From NCBI RefSeq assembly GCF_001718195.1, contig NZ_MCNV01000002.1, positions 496,001 through 560,000 of the forward strand: 64,000 bases of DNA, in the 5' to 3' direction. The position numbers and the translations under genes are program-made. Positions within the stretch are counted from its first letter, which is position 1. Each line of letters starts with the position of its first letter. Of this stretch, positions 43,926 to 53,054 are shown in pieces. The notes beneath the pieces are model-generated. The model worked only from the letters and a program-made list of their open reading frames with translations. It was not told the origin of the DNA and ran no database searches. This stretch comes from Paraburkholderia nodosa (GTDB taxonomy: Bacteria > Pseudomonadota > Gammaproteobacteria > Burkholderiales > Burkholderiaceae).

Positions 43926-44957
43926 ATGGGCATGCCGGGTGCGCAGGCGAAAAACGTTCTGGACGCCTACGCTGCTGCGCCGCTCATGACCCCTCTTGCC
44001 TACTTCCTGCACAGCGCGGGCCCCGCATCGGGTCCGGTGCAGGCGCTCGACTGGGGCCTCGCCGTCCTGTGCGTGGGCGTGTGCATCGTCATAGCGTCGT
44101 TGCTCTATCTGGCGATCCGGCGCAGGCGTCGCGGTGGCGCGGCGCAAGATGAAGCTTTGTTACAAACCAACGTGGCCGACGAGCAAGGCGAGCGCACGGC
44201 GAACCGCATCGTTGCCGTCGGCACGGCCATTTCATCGGTCCTGTTGCTGGGCGCGCTCGTGGCGATGCTGCGCGTGCTGGCCGCCGTGGCCGACCCGCCG
44301 CGCGAGCCTTCGCTCACCGTGACCGTCACGGCTTACGACTGGTGGTGGAAAGTGAGCTATCGAACGCCCGAGGGCGCGAGCTTCGAAACCGCCAACGAAA
44401 TCCACATTCCCACGGGCGAGCCCGTGCGCGTCGATCTGCAAAGCGCCGACGTCGTGCACGCGTTCTGGGTTCCGGCGCTCGCGGGCAAGACGCAGGCCAT
44501 ACCCGGCCAGGTCAATCACCAGTGGATCGAGGCCGACCATCCCGGCGTATGGCGCGGGCAGTGCACGCAGTTCTGCGGGGCACAGCACGCGCACATGGCC
44601 ATGGAAGTGGTCGCGCAAGCCCCCGCCGATTTCTCGCGCTGGCTCGATGCGCAACGGCAGCCCGCAGCGGCCGCGCAAAGCGGCGCGGCGCAGCGCGGCG
44701 AGCAGCTTTTCGCCGCGCGCTGCGGCGGCTGCCATGCCGTGCGCGGCACGCAGTCGGGCGGCATGCAGGCGCCCGACCTCACGCATCTCGCCTCGCGGCG
44801 CCTGATCGCCGCGGGCACGCTCGCCAACACATCCGTCAACCGGCTCGACTGGGTCGCGCACGCGCAGCAGCGCAAACCCGAATCGCTCATGCCCGACATT
44901 GCCCTCACTCCGGCCGAGGCGAGCGACCTCGGCGCGTGGCTCGACACACTCCAGTGA
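43926..44957 (+). CDS. coxB: Cytochrome c oxidase subunit II with fused cytochrome c (caa3 type)
   Basis: A 343-residue subunit II, started at the ATG at 43926 with GAGG upstream; alternatives at 43896 (GTG) and 43986 cannot be excluded. Two membrane helices (about 27-52 and 85-110) are followed by the CuA domain with an unusual aromatic strand (YDWWWKVSY) and the CuA ligands in VVHAFWVPA and CTQFCGAQHAHM (Cys, Cys, His and Met in place; the carbonyl-ligand Glu is Gln). A C-terminal cytochrome c domain has CGGCH, and its likely Met ligand is in ESLMPDI. It takes electrons from soluble or membrane cytochrome c and passes them to subunit I. The next gene starts one base after its stop. Confidence 0.94.
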   Translation: MGMPGAQAKNVLDAYAAAPLMTPLAYFLHSAGPASGPVQALDWGLAVLCVGVCIVIASLLYLAIRRRRRGGAAQDEALLQTNVADEQGERTANRIVAVGTAISSVLLLGALVAMLRVLAAVADPPREPSLTVTVTAYDWWWKVSYRTPEGASFETANEIHIPTGEPVRVDLQSADVVHAFWVPALAGKTQAIPGQVNHQWIEADHPGVWRGQCTQFCGAQHAHMAMEVVAQAPADFSRWLDAQRQPAAAAQSGAAQRGEQLFAARCGGCHAVRGTQSGGMQAPDLTHLASRRLIAAGTLANTSVNRLDWVAHAQQRKPESLMPDIALTPAEASDLGAWLDTLQ

Positions 44958-44958
44958 C

Positions 44959-47613
44959 ATGAACGATATCCCGGCCTCCCCCGCAGCTTCCGACCGTCCC
45001 GCCAGCGCGACGGTGCCGCGCCGTCCGCGTGCCGGGCGCCTCTCGCGCGTGCCGGAAACGGGCACGGCGCCGCTCGACGAAGCCACCCTGCGCCGCCTCG
45101 AAGAGATGTGGGAAACGCGCGCCGGCTGGCGCGGCTGGCTCTCCACGGTGGATCACAAGACCATCGGCCTCCGCTATCTCGTCACGGCGTTCGTGTTCCT
45201 CGTGCTGGGCGGCGTGGAGGCGCTCATCATGCGCGCGCAACTCGCGCGCCCCAACGAAACGCTGCTCACGCCCGAGCAATACGACCAGCTGTTCACGATG
45301 CACGGCGTCACGATGATCTTTCTCTACGCGCTCCCCGTGCTGAGCGGCTTTTCGAACTACCTGTGGCCGCTCGTGCTCGGCTCGCGCGACATGGCGTTCC
45401 CGCGCCTGAACGCGCTCTCGTACTGGGTCTTTCTCGGCGCGGGCATTCTGCTCTACGCGAGCTTTCCCGCGGGACAGGGAGCCAATGCGGGCTGGTTCAA
45501 CTACGTGCCGCTTTCCACGGCCGCCTACGACCCCGGGCCGAACATCGACGTCTACGCGCTCGGCATGGTGCTGCTCGGCATTTCCACCACAGTGGGCGCG
45601 GGGAACTTCGTCATCACGTTCCTGCGCATGCGGGCCAGCGGCATGTCGGTCGCGCGCCTGCCCATCCTCGTCTGGAGCACGCTCACGGCTTCGGCCGCCA
45701 ATCTGCTCGCCGTGCCCTCCGTGAGCCTCGCGTTCTTTATGCTCTGGCTCGACCGCAACGCGGGCTCGCACTTCTTCGATACGACAGCCGACGGGCGCCC
45801 CCTGTTGTGGCAACACCTCTTCTGGATCTTCGCGCACCCGTGGGTCTACGTGGTCGTGCTGCCCGCCATGGGCATCGTGTCCGACGCGCTGCCCACCTTC
45901 TGCCGCCGCCCGATCGTCGCCTACGCGGCCGTTGCGCTGTCAACGGTCGCGACCATGCTCGTGGGCTTCGAAGTGTGGCTCCATCACATGTTCGCCACGG
46001 GCCTGCCGCCGCTCGCCCTGGCCTTCTTCGGTGCGGCGAGCATGGTGATTTCCGTGCCGAGCGCAATTGCGGTGTTCGCGTGGATCGCCACGATCTGGAC
46101 CGGCAAGCCCGTGTTCAAGACGCCGTTCTACTACTTCGCGGGATTCGTGCTGATGTTCACCGTGGGCGGCGTTTCCGGCGTGATGACCGCCGCCGTGCCG
46201 CTCGACTGGCAGCTCACCGACACCTACTTCGTCGTGGCCCACCTTCACTACGTGCTGCTCGGCATCAACGTGTTTCCGGTGCTCGGCGGCCTCACGTACT
46301 GGTTTCCCAAGTTCACCGGACGGCTCATGCACGAGCGCTTCGGCAAGTGGACCTTCTGGGTCACGTTCGTCGGCTTCAACCTGGGTTTCTTTCCGATGCA
46401 CATCTCCGGGCTCCTCGGCATGCCGCGGCGCATCTATACCTACCCGGAAGGCATGGGCTGGGACACGGCCAACCTGCTCACGAGCATCGGCGCGTTCGTG
46501 TTCGCGATCGGCATCGCCATGTTCATCGGCAATGCGCTCGTGAGCGCGCGGCGCGGCGCACGCGCGAGCGCGAACCCATGGAATGCGGCGGGCCTCGAGT
46601 GGGCGACCTCGTCGCCGCCGCCTCCGTACAACTTCGCGATCCTGCCGAGCGTGCGCTCGCGGGACCCGCTCTGGCAGCCCGATGCAAATGTGCCGCGTCC
46701 CGGCTATCTGCTCCATCGCGGGCGCGAAGCGCTCGGCGTCACGCCCCTCATGGGCGAGCCCGACGTCATCCTCAAGATGCCCGAGGACAGCTACGCGCCC
46801 TTCGTGCTGGGCGTGGCTTCGACGCTCGTGTTCGTGGGGTTGCTGTTCCATTCGACTCAGTTCACCGCGCTCGCCGGGCTCGCATGCGGACTCGCGCTGC
46901 TCTCGTGGCTGTGGCCGCGGCGCTCGCTAGGACAGCGCGAACCGTTCGCGCCGCAAGGCACGACGCCCGCCGGCAAAGTCGCCGAGACGACTGCCGAGTC
47001 GATCACGACAGGAAGCGAAGACGAAACCCTTGCCTTGCCCGTGGGCAGCGCCGGCGAACATGCGGGCGGCTGGTGGGGCGTGCTCACGCTCGTCGTGACG
47101 GAAACCGCGCTGTTCGGCTACCTGATCTTCTCGTACCTCTATCTCGCTTCGCAGAGCGCACAGCCCTGGCCGCCCGATGGCCTGCCCAAGCTCGGCATGA
47201 GCGGACTGAACACGGCGCTGCTGCTCACGAGCAGCGTGTTCGTATGGCTCGCGGGCGCGTTTGTGCGGCGCGCGCGCTCCTGGCCCGCGTTCTGGTCGAT
47301 GATCGCCGGCATTGCGCTCGGCATCGCGTTTGTCACGATCCAGTTCTTCGAGTGGCACGACCGGCCCTACGGGCTTGCGACGCATCTGTATGGTTCGCTC
47401 TACTTCACGATCACGGGCTTTCACATGGCCCACGTGATGGCGGGTGTGCTGATGCTCGCCGCGCTCGCGTTCTGGATCGCGCGCGGCTACTTCGACGGCA
47501 GACGCGATGCGGCGCTCACCATTGGCGGCCTGTACTGGCACTTCGTCGACGTGGTGTGGCTCTTCATCTTCTCCGTGCTCTATCTCTCGCCTTACTGGAT
47601 GCGAGGACGATGA
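44959..47613 (+). CDS. Cytochrome c oxidase subunit I-III fusion lacking canonical proton-channel residues
   Basis: An 884-residue fusion starting at the ATG at 44959, next to the coxB stop. Residues about 50-560 are subunit I: haem a His at 115 and 430, haem a3 His at 428, CuB His at 293, 342 and 343, and the cross-linked Tyr at 297. Residues about 690-884 are subunit III (LTLVVTETALFGYLIFSYLYL and GGLYWHFVDVVWLFIF blocks). In A-type oxidases the D-channel ends at Glu in HPEVY; here it is HPWVY (Trp 295). The K-channel Lys of the PTGxKVF block is Ala 371 (PSAIAVFAW). The D-channel entrance Asp is kept (D144 in RDMAFPRLN). Proton delivery must therefore differ from the canonical scheme, or pumping is reduced. 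Confidence 0.94.
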   Translation: MNDIPASPAASDRPASATVPRRPRAGRLSRVPETGTAPLDEATLRRLEEMWETRAGWRGWLSTVDHKTIGLRYLVTAFVFLVLGGVEALIMRAQLARPNETLLTPEQYDQLFTMHGVTMIFLYALPVLSGFSNYLWPLVLGSRDMAFPRLNALSYWVFLGAGILLYASFPAGQGANAGWFNYVPLSTAAYDPGPNIDVYALGMVLLGISTTVGAGNFVITFLRMRASGMSVARLPILVWSTLTASAANLLAVPSVSLAFFMLWLDRNAGSHFFDTTADGRPLLWQHLFWIFAHPWVYVVVLPAMGIVSDALPTFCRRPIVAYAAVALSTVATMLVGFEVWLHHMFATGLPPLALAFFGAASMVISVPSAIAVFAWIATIWTGKPVFKTPFYYFAGFVLMFTVGGVSGVMTAAVPLDWQLTDTYFVVAHLHYVLLGINVFPVLGGLTYWFPKFTGRLMHERFGKWTFWVTFVGFNLGFFPMHISGLLGMPRRIYTYPEGMGWDTANLLTSIGAFVFAIGIAMFIGNALVSARRGARASANPWNAAGLEWATSSPPPPYNFAILPSVRSRDPLWQPDANVPRPGYLLHRGREALGVTPLMGEPDVILKMPEDSYAPFVLGVASTLVFVGLLFHSTQFTALAGLACGLALLSWLWPRRSLGQREPFAPQGTTPAGKVAETTAESITTGSEDETLALPVGSAGEHAGGWWGVLTLVVTETALFGYLIFSYLYLASQSAQPWPPDGLPKLGMSGLNTALLLTSSVFVWLAGAFVRRARSWPAFWSMIAGIALGIAFVTIQFFEWHDRPYGLATHLYGSLYFTITGFHMAHVMAGVLMLAALAFWIARGYFDGRRDAALTIGGLYWHFVDVVWLFIFSVLYLSPYWMRGR

Positions 47614-48044
47614 TGCACTCCGCCGCGTCTCCAGCACCCGTGCCCGCACGCATCCGGCCCACGCTGCGGCAGCATATTGCCGTGTGGTACGGCATTTTTG
47701 GCGTGCCGGCCATCTGGGCGGTCCACGTGCTGGTCTGCCAGACGCTCGCGGCCACCGCGTGTGCCGGCGGCGTCCCGCAACGCAATGGCGAGCCTTGGGA
47801 GGTCGTGCACTGGACGCTTGCGCTCGTCTCCGCCGCTGCGTTCGCTCTGGCGCTCACCGGCGCGCTGCTGGCGCGACGCACGTGGCGCGAAAGCGCCGCC
47901 GTCGACACGCCGCAGCGCGACACCTTCCGCTTTCTCGCCTGGAGCAGCATGGCCGTTGCCGTGGCGTTCACGATCGCGCTCGTATTCACGATCTCGGTGC
48001 TGTTCGCGTTGCCGCTCGAACGGCTATGCGGGGCGTTGCGATGA
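47610..48044 (+). CDS. Small membrane protein of the oxidase operon
   Basis: A 144-residue protein starting at an ATG (47610) that overlaps the stop of the oxidase fusion by four bases. Three membrane helices are visible (about 25-45, 72-95 and 110-130). A Cys pair is found near ACAGG. Its place between the oxidase subunits and the cytochrome gene suggests an accessory or subunit IV-like role; no motif proves it. It overlaps the tri-haem cytochrome gene by four bases. Confidence 0.8.
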   Translation: MMHSAASPAPVPARIRPTLRQHIAVWYGIFGVPAIWAVHVLVCQTLAATACAGGVPQRNGEPWEVVHWTLALVSAAAFALALTGALLARRTWRESAAVDTPQRDTFRFLAWSSMAVAVAFTIALVFTISVLFALPLERLCGALR

Positions 48045-49339
48045 ACACCCGCGCTGGTTCGAGCGCTGTGCTCGCCGCCCTCGTGCTGCTCGCCGGCTGC
48101 CACCGCGACGAGCCGTTCGCGACGACGAAACCGCCGCCCGATGCCGCCCAGATCGCACTCGGCGAAAAGCTCGCGAAAGCGGGCGATTGCGCCTCGTGCC
48201 ACGATTCCGCCAAGCGCGAACCCTTCGGCGGCGGTCTCGCCGTGAATTCGCCGTTCGGTCCGATTTACGCGAGCAACATCACGCCCGACCCCGTGCACGG
48301 CATCGGCGACTACACGCCCGCGCAGTTCGCCGCGGCCTTGCAGCGCGGCGAAGCACGTGGCGGCAAGCGGCTCTATCCCGCGATGCCTTATCCGTCGTTT
48401 GCGGCGCTGGCGGCAAGCGACGTGAACGCGCTCTACCAGTACTTCATGTATGGCGTGAAGCCGGTGCCGAATGCCGCGCCGCAAACGCATCTGCCGTTTC
48501 CGTTCAACCAGCGCTGGGTGATGATGTTCTGGCGTCTCGCGTTCGCACAGCATGGCCGCTTCGAGCCCGACCCCGGGCAGACCGCGCAGTGGAATCGCGG
48601 CGCCTGGCTCGTGCAGGGTCTCGGCCACTGCGGCGCGTGCCACACGCCGCGCGGGCCCGCCTACAACGAAATGGGCTACACGCAAAGCAGCCCGCTCTAC
48701 CTCACGGGCGGCGTGAACGACCACTGGTACGCGCCGAATCTCACGGGCGACCCCGGCAGCGGCCTGGGCCGCTGGAGTGCCGACGACATCGCCGCGTTCC
48801 TGCGCGACGGGCACAACGACCGCGCCTATGCATTCGGCGCGATGGCGCCCGTGGTGGGCGCGAGCACGCAATACCTGGGCGACGACGATCTGCACGCCAT
48901 CGCCACTTATCTGAAATCGCTGCCCGCACGCGAGGCGAGTGGCCAGTATGCCGATTCCGCGGCCGCGCGCGCCTCGACCATGGCGGCATTGCACGGCGGC
49001 ACGCCGGAGCGGCCCGGCGCCGGCCTCTATCTCTCGTACTGCGCAAAATGCCACGGCGCCGACGGCGCCGGCAAACCCGACAAGGCGCCGCCCCTTGCGG
49101 GCAGTTCGCTCGCGCTCTCGTCCGACGCGACAAGCGTACTGCGCCTCATCGTCGAAGGCAGCCAGAGTCCGCAAACCGGTAATGGCGGCATGCCGCGCAA
49201 GATGCCCGGGTTCCGCACCCAGTTCACGGACAGCGAGGTCGCCCAGGTGGCGAGCTTCGTGCGCGGCGCGTGGGGCAACGACGCGGCGCCCATCGCACCC
49301 GCCGAAGTCACGCGACTGCGCGGCGCGATCCACCGTTGA
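48041..49339 (+). CDS. Tri-haem cytochrome c lipoprotein (dehydrogenase cytochrome subunit type)
   Basis: A 432-residue lipoprotein: signal MNTRAGSSAVLAALVLLAGC with Cys as the lipid-bearing residue. Three haem c sites are present: CASCH, CGACH and CAKCH, in three cytochrome c domains, as in the cytochrome subunits of membrane alcohol, gluconate and fructose dehydrogenases. Start at the ATG at 48041, overlapping the previous gene by four bases. It is the natural partner for the GMC flavoprotein and subunit 3 upstream and for the CuA domain of the oxidase. Location between the two suggests that it carries electrons from dehydrogenase to oxidase. Confidence 0.93.
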   Translation: MNTRAGSSAVLAALVLLAGCHRDEPFATTKPPPDAAQIALGEKLAKAGDCASCHDSAKREPFGGGLAVNSPFGPIYASNITPDPVHGIGDYTPAQFAAALQRGEARGGKRLYPAMPYPSFAALAASDVNALYQYFMYGVKPVPNAAPQTHLPFPFNQRWVMMFWRLAFAQHGRFEPDPGQTAQWNRGAWLVQGLGHCGACHTPRGPAYNEMGYTQSSPLYLTGGVNDHWYAPNLTGDPGSGLGRWSADDIAAFLRDGHNDRAYAFGAMAPVVGASTQYLGDDDLHAIATYLKSLPAREASGQYADSAAARASTMAALHGGTPERPGAGLYLSYCAKCHGADGAGKPDKAPPLAGSSLALSSDATSVLRLIVEGSQSPQTGNGGMPRKMPGFRTQFTDSEVAQVASFVRGAWGNDAAPIAPAEVTRLRGAIHR

Positions 49340-49402
49340 GCGTTCCTTCCAGTCAAACATGGCGCGCGGTGGGGAACGACCGCGCGCCATCCGGGTCAGG
49401 GG

Positions 49403-49714
49403 CTATCTGACGAGCTTATTGCCCTTGCTGTCGCTGCTTGCGTCCGCACCCGGGGTGTTGGTCGTGTCGTTCATCGGTTTGGACATCGCCTTCGTGTGCT
49501 TCTTGTGATGAGTCGACTTGTGTGTCGTACCGGTAGCGGCAGGATTCTGCTCGACGCCCTGAGTCTGCGCCGGATACACGTCACTCGCGCCGCCGGTCGC
49601 AGCGCCTGGACTCGTGCTGCTGCTGCCGCCGCCTGAACCCTGGGCGAGCGCGAGACCCGATGTAGCAAGCGTCACGCTCGCTAGTGCAGAAATGAAATAG
49701 TGTCGTGGCTTCAT
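49403..49714 (-). CDS. Small exported Ser/Thr/Lys-rich protein
   Basis: A 103-residue protein with a signal peptide (MKPRHYFISALASVTLATSG, cleaving near ALA-Q) and a low-complexity mature part (GGGSSSTSPGAATGGAS, HKSTHHKKHTKAMSK). GAGGAAAG lies upstream of the ATG at 49714. It resembles in build the exported protein at 29106-29369. It is convergent with the oxidase operon. No function can be given. Confidence 0.72.
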   Translation of the reverse strand: MKPRHYFISALASVTLATSGLALAQGSGGGSSSTSPGAATGGASDVYPAQTQGVEQNPAATGTTHKSTHHKKHTKAMSKPMNDTTNTPGADASSDSKGNKLVR

Positions 49715-49744
49715 GGTTGGCTTTCCTCGTCATCGTCTGGATAA

Positions 49745-49779
49745 GAAAAAACGGGCGGTGCGTGCTGAAAACCACCCGC
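49745..49779 (-). terminator. Intrinsic terminator of the GH15 gene
   Basis: On the minus strand GCGGGTGGT pairs with ACCGCCCGT (nine pairs, two of them G-T) around an 11-base loop and is followed by TTTTTTC. It lies 230 bp downstream of the GH15 stop and just upstream of the small exported protein gene. Confidence 0.6.
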
Positions 49780-50008
49780 GCGCTAGCCCTTCGCAGCGCA
49801 CATGGTGTGCCACGCATGCGAGCGTCTGCCGCAGCGCAGGGGCATACGGCTTGCGCGCACGTTTGCGTCGCTATGGGCCGAGCCTGCAATGAGCCCTGCC
49901 GATCTCATGAACCCGATGCCGCTCGTCGTTACCCGGCCCGATTTCGCGGCGCGGCTGATCGGGGCGATCGTGGCCGGCGGGCCAATCGGCCTGACGACCC
50001 GCGCCGGC

Positions 50009-51796
50009 TCACCTGGCGCGGCGATGACCCTTCGCCGATCCGCTCAGCAGCATTGCCGTCTTGACCACGGCCAGATGACTGAGCGCCTGTGGGAAATTGC
50101 CCGCCAGCCGCTGCGCCCCCACGTCATACTCTTCGGCGAGCAAACCGACGTCGTTGGCCACGGCCAGCACGCGCTCGAACTGGGCGATGGCCTCGTCCAC
50201 GTCGCCGCGCAGGTAGAGACAGTCGGCCATCCAGCACGAGCACGCCAGGAAGGCGCCTTCGTCGGGCGCTTCGTCCCCGCCGAGCCGCCAGCGACGAATC
50301 AGGCCGCCTTCGCCCAGTTCGGCGCGAATCGCGTCGATGGTGGCCGACATGCGCGGCTCGTCGGCGCGCATGAAGCCCACGAGTGGCATGAGGAGCACGC
50401 TCGCATCGAGCGCCTCTTCGCCGTAACCGCGGACGAAGGCGCCGCGCCGCGCGCTCCAGCCGTGTTCGCAGACCTCCTCGTACAGGGCCTTGCGCATCTG
50501 CAGTGCGCGTTGCACCAGCGGGTCGCCTATGCCCGGGCCGTCTTCACACCAGTGTTTGATGAAGCGGTCGAGCGCCACCCACGCCATGACGCGCGAAAGC
50601 GTGTAGTGGCGCGCGTGGCCACGCGTCTCCCAGATTCCCGAGCCCGGCTTCCCGCCATGATCGAGCAGCCAGCCGATCAAGCGCGCTTCGAGTTCGGCCT
50701 CCTCCTGCGCCGCGACGATGCCGGCGCGCCGCGTGAGATAGAGGCAATCGAACGCCTCGCCGAACACATCCGGCTGATATTGCATGCACGCCGCATTGCC
50801 GAAGCGCACGGGCCTCGCGCCCTGCCAGCCCGCCAGGGCGTCGACCTCGCGCTCGCGCGGCACGTGGCAGCCATCGACGCAATACATGACGTGAATGTGT
50901 CCGCGCACATGGCCGATCGTACGCAGCAGCCAGTCGCGCCAGGCGCGCGCTTCGTCGTGAAAGCCCGCTTCGAGCAACGCTTCCAGCGCGAAACTCGCGT
51001 CGCGCAGCCAGCAATAGCGATAGTCCCAGTTGAGTTCGCCGCCCGGCGCCTCCGGCAAAGACGTGGTGGGCGCGGCGACCATCGCGCCCGTCGGACGGTA
51101 GACCAGCGCGTAGAGCGTGAGGAGCGAGCGCCGCACCGCTTGCGGCCAGAGCGTTCGATCGTTGTCGAAGTGGTCGATCCAGCGGCGCCAGTGACGTTGC
51201 GTGTCGTGCAGCGCCGTGACGGCCGATGCGGGATCGACGCCCACGGCCTCGCCCGGGCATAGCGTGAAAACGAAGCGCTCGCCCGCGCGCACCGTGAACG
51301 CGGCTTCGAGCGCCTGCGCGTGGACACGCAACGGCACCTCCGCGCGCAACGTCATCGGGCCACACGCGGCGTGCACGGTCGCCGCGCCGCTTGCGTCTAT
51401 CGTGTGTGGCGCAGCGTGCCCATCCGCGCGGCGCGGCTGCGCGATCATGTGCATATCCACACTGCCGTCCACGCCTTCGACGATGCGCATGATGCACGGT
51501 TCAGCGCTATCAGCCGCCATGAAGTCGATCACACGCGCGCTGCCGTGCGTGCCCTTCCAGGCGGTTTCGACCATGAGCGTGTCGCGCCGGTAGCTGCGGC
51601 TCGCGCGGCGCGCCGGATCGGCGGGTGCAAGGCGCCAGTGGCCATCCTCTTCGCGGCCGAGCAGCGCGGCAAAGCAGGGTTCGCTGTCGAAACGCGGCCA
51701 GCAGAGCCAGTCGATCGAGCCATCGCGAGCGAGCAGCGCCGCGCTGCGGCCATCGGCAAGCAATGCGTAATCTTCGATGAGGCGTGTTCGGGTCAT
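50009..51796 (-). CDS. Glycoside hydrolase family 15 protein (glucoamylase/trehalase-like)
   Basis: A 595-residue GH15 enzyme. The start is the ATG at 51796 (MTRTRLIEDYALLADGRS), the typical N-terminus; the longer frame is spurious although no good ribosome binding site is seen. An N-terminal beta-sandwich (about 10-250) precedes the (alpha/alpha)6 barrel. Catalytic-site blocks: LNWDYRYCWLRDASFALEAL, FGNAACMQYQPDVFGE, SGIWETRGHARHYTLSRVM with the general acid Glu, and LLAEEYDVGAQRLAGNFPQ with the general base Glu. Relatives act as glucoamylases, glucodextranases or trehalases, so it probably trims alpha-glucosides or trehalose in the cytosol. It has no signal peptide. Confidence 0.93.
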   Translation of the reverse strand: MTRTRLIEDYALLADGRSAALLARDGSIDWLCWPRFDSEPCFAALLGREEDGHWRLAPADPARRASRSYRRDTLMVETAWKGTHGSARVIDFMAADSAEPCIMRIVEGVDGSVDMHMIAQPRRADGHAAPHTIDASGAATVHAACGPMTLRAEVPLRVHAQALEAAFTVRAGERFVFTLCPGEAVGVDPASAVTALHDTQRHWRRWIDHFDNDRTLWPQAVRRSLLTLYALVYRPTGAMVAAPTTSLPEAPGGELNWDYRYCWLRDASFALEALLEAGFHDEARAWRDWLLRTIGHVRGHIHVMYCVDGCHVPREREVDALAGWQGARPVRFGNAACMQYQPDVFGEAFDCLYLTRRAGIVAAQEEAELEARLIGWLLDHGGKPGSGIWETRGHARHYTLSRVMAWVALDRFIKHWCEDGPGIGDPLVQRALQMRKALYEEVCEHGWSARRGAFVRGYGEEALDASVLLMPLVGFMRADEPRMSATIDAIRAELGEGGLIRRWRLGGDEAPDEGAFLACSCWMADCLYLRGDVDEAIAQFERVLAVANDVGLLAEEYDVGAQRLAGNFPQALSHLAVVKTAMLLSGSAKGHRRAR

Positions 51797-52067
51797 GGAC
51801 GATAGCGCTACCCGCGCACGAATGGGCGCGCTCGAATCCGTGCGAGCACTTCGGATTCCCGAAAGGTTTGCAAGCCCAATGAGGGCGCGTCCCTTTGCAA
51901 TGGCTGCGCACACCGTCTTTTCGCGCTGCAGTCGGCCGCGCGCGAACTTGCATCGATTACGTGTAAGGCTTGAAACGCGTGCGCAGCCCACACCCGGCTT
52001 GCCAATGCGACGAATACACTCCAGGACATCTCGCAGCGTCGCGTGCGCGCAGCGTGAGCATCGAAGA
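51797..52067. other. Intergenic region upstream of the GH15 gene
   Basis: About 270 bp between the GH15 and MDR genes, both on the minus strand. It should hold the GH15 promoter; I see no clear promoter, dyad or small gene in it. Confidence 0.35.
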
Positions 52068-53033
52068 TCAAAGGGCGTCGTGCCACTGACGCATCACCAC
52101 GAGCTTGCCGCGCAGGTGCCCCCCGGCGAGCCGCTCGAAGCCCCTTGGCGTGTCGTCGAAGTCGAAGCGCTCGACCACTTCGGCCTTCACCGCGCCCTTC
52201 TCGACGAGCTCGACGATATGGGCGAGCTGCGCGCCGTCCGCTCGCGCGGTGTAGCGCGTAGCGCGCGCGCCGTGGCGGCTCGCTTGCGCCTGCGAAGGTT
52301 CGCCCAGCGTCGAGACCATCGCCCCGCCGTTCTTGACGACCTGCCACGAGCGTTGCTGGGCTTCGCCGCCCACGAGGTCGAACACGAGGTCCACCTCGCC
52401 TGCCTCCTCTTCGAAGCGCTGCGCGTGATAGTCGATGACTTCGCTCGCGCCGAGCGCCAATAGCGCGTCGCGTTCGCTCGCCGAGGCCGTCGCGACGACG
52501 CGCGCGCCGCAATGGCGCGCGAACTGCACGGCGAAGCGCCCCACGCCGCCGCTCGCGCCTTGAATCAGCACGCGCTCGCCGCCTTGCAGCTTGCCGTGCT
52601 CGAACAAACCCTGCCACGCCGTGAGCGCGGCGAGCGGAATGGCGGCCGCCGCGTCCACGGCGCAGGTTGCAGGCGCGCCCGCCAGCGCGGTTGCGTCGAC
52701 CACCACGTAATCGGCGAGCGCGCCAGACCCCTGGCCCACGAACGCGCAGACGCGCGCGCCTTGCGGCCATGCCTGTGCGCCTTCGCCCCTGCTCACCACC
52801 ACGCCCGTCACGTCGCGGCCCAGCGTATACGGCAAATCGCCTTCCGTAACGAGCGGATAGCGGCCTTGCAGCGTCTTGAGATCGACGGGATTGAGCGCGG
52901 CAGCCTGCACTTCGATCAGCACTTCTCCATGCGCGGGCTCGGGCACGCTCAGGCTTTCCTGGCGCAACGACTCCACGCCGCCAAAGCGCGGCACGCGCCA
53001 CGCGAGCATCGTCTCGGGAATATCAGCGTCCAT
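52068..53033 (-). CDS. NADP-dependent oxidoreductase, MDR (quinone oxidoreductase) family
   Basis: A 321-residue zinc-free medium-chain dehydrogenase. AAGGAG precedes the ATG at 53033. The family N-terminus (VPRFGGVESLRQESLSVPEP), the DLPYTLGRDVTGVV block and the nucleotide-binding GASGGVGRFAVQFARHCGARVV motif are present; the Cys/His zinc ligands are absent. It probably reduces quinones or alpha,beta-unsaturated carbonyls with NADPH. It follows the ThDP enzyme gene by 21 bp, so they share a transcript. Confidence 0.93.
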   Translation of the reverse strand: MDADIPETMLAWRVPRFGGVESLRQESLSVPEPAHGEVLIEVQAAALNPVDLKTLQGRYPLVTEGDLPYTLGRDVTGVVVSRGEGAQAWPQGARVCAFVGQGSGALADYVVVDATALAGAPATCAVDAAAAIPLAALTAWQGLFEHGKLQGGERVLIQGASGGVGRFAVQFARHCGARVVATASASERDALLALGASEVIDYHAQRFEEEAGEVDLVFDLVGGEAQQRSWQVVKNGGAMVSTLGEPSQAQASRHGARATRYTARADGAQLAHIVELVEKGAVKAEVVERFDFDDTPRGFERLAGGHLRGKLVVMRQWHDAL

Positions 53034-53054
53034 CGATGGCTCCTTGTGCGCCCA

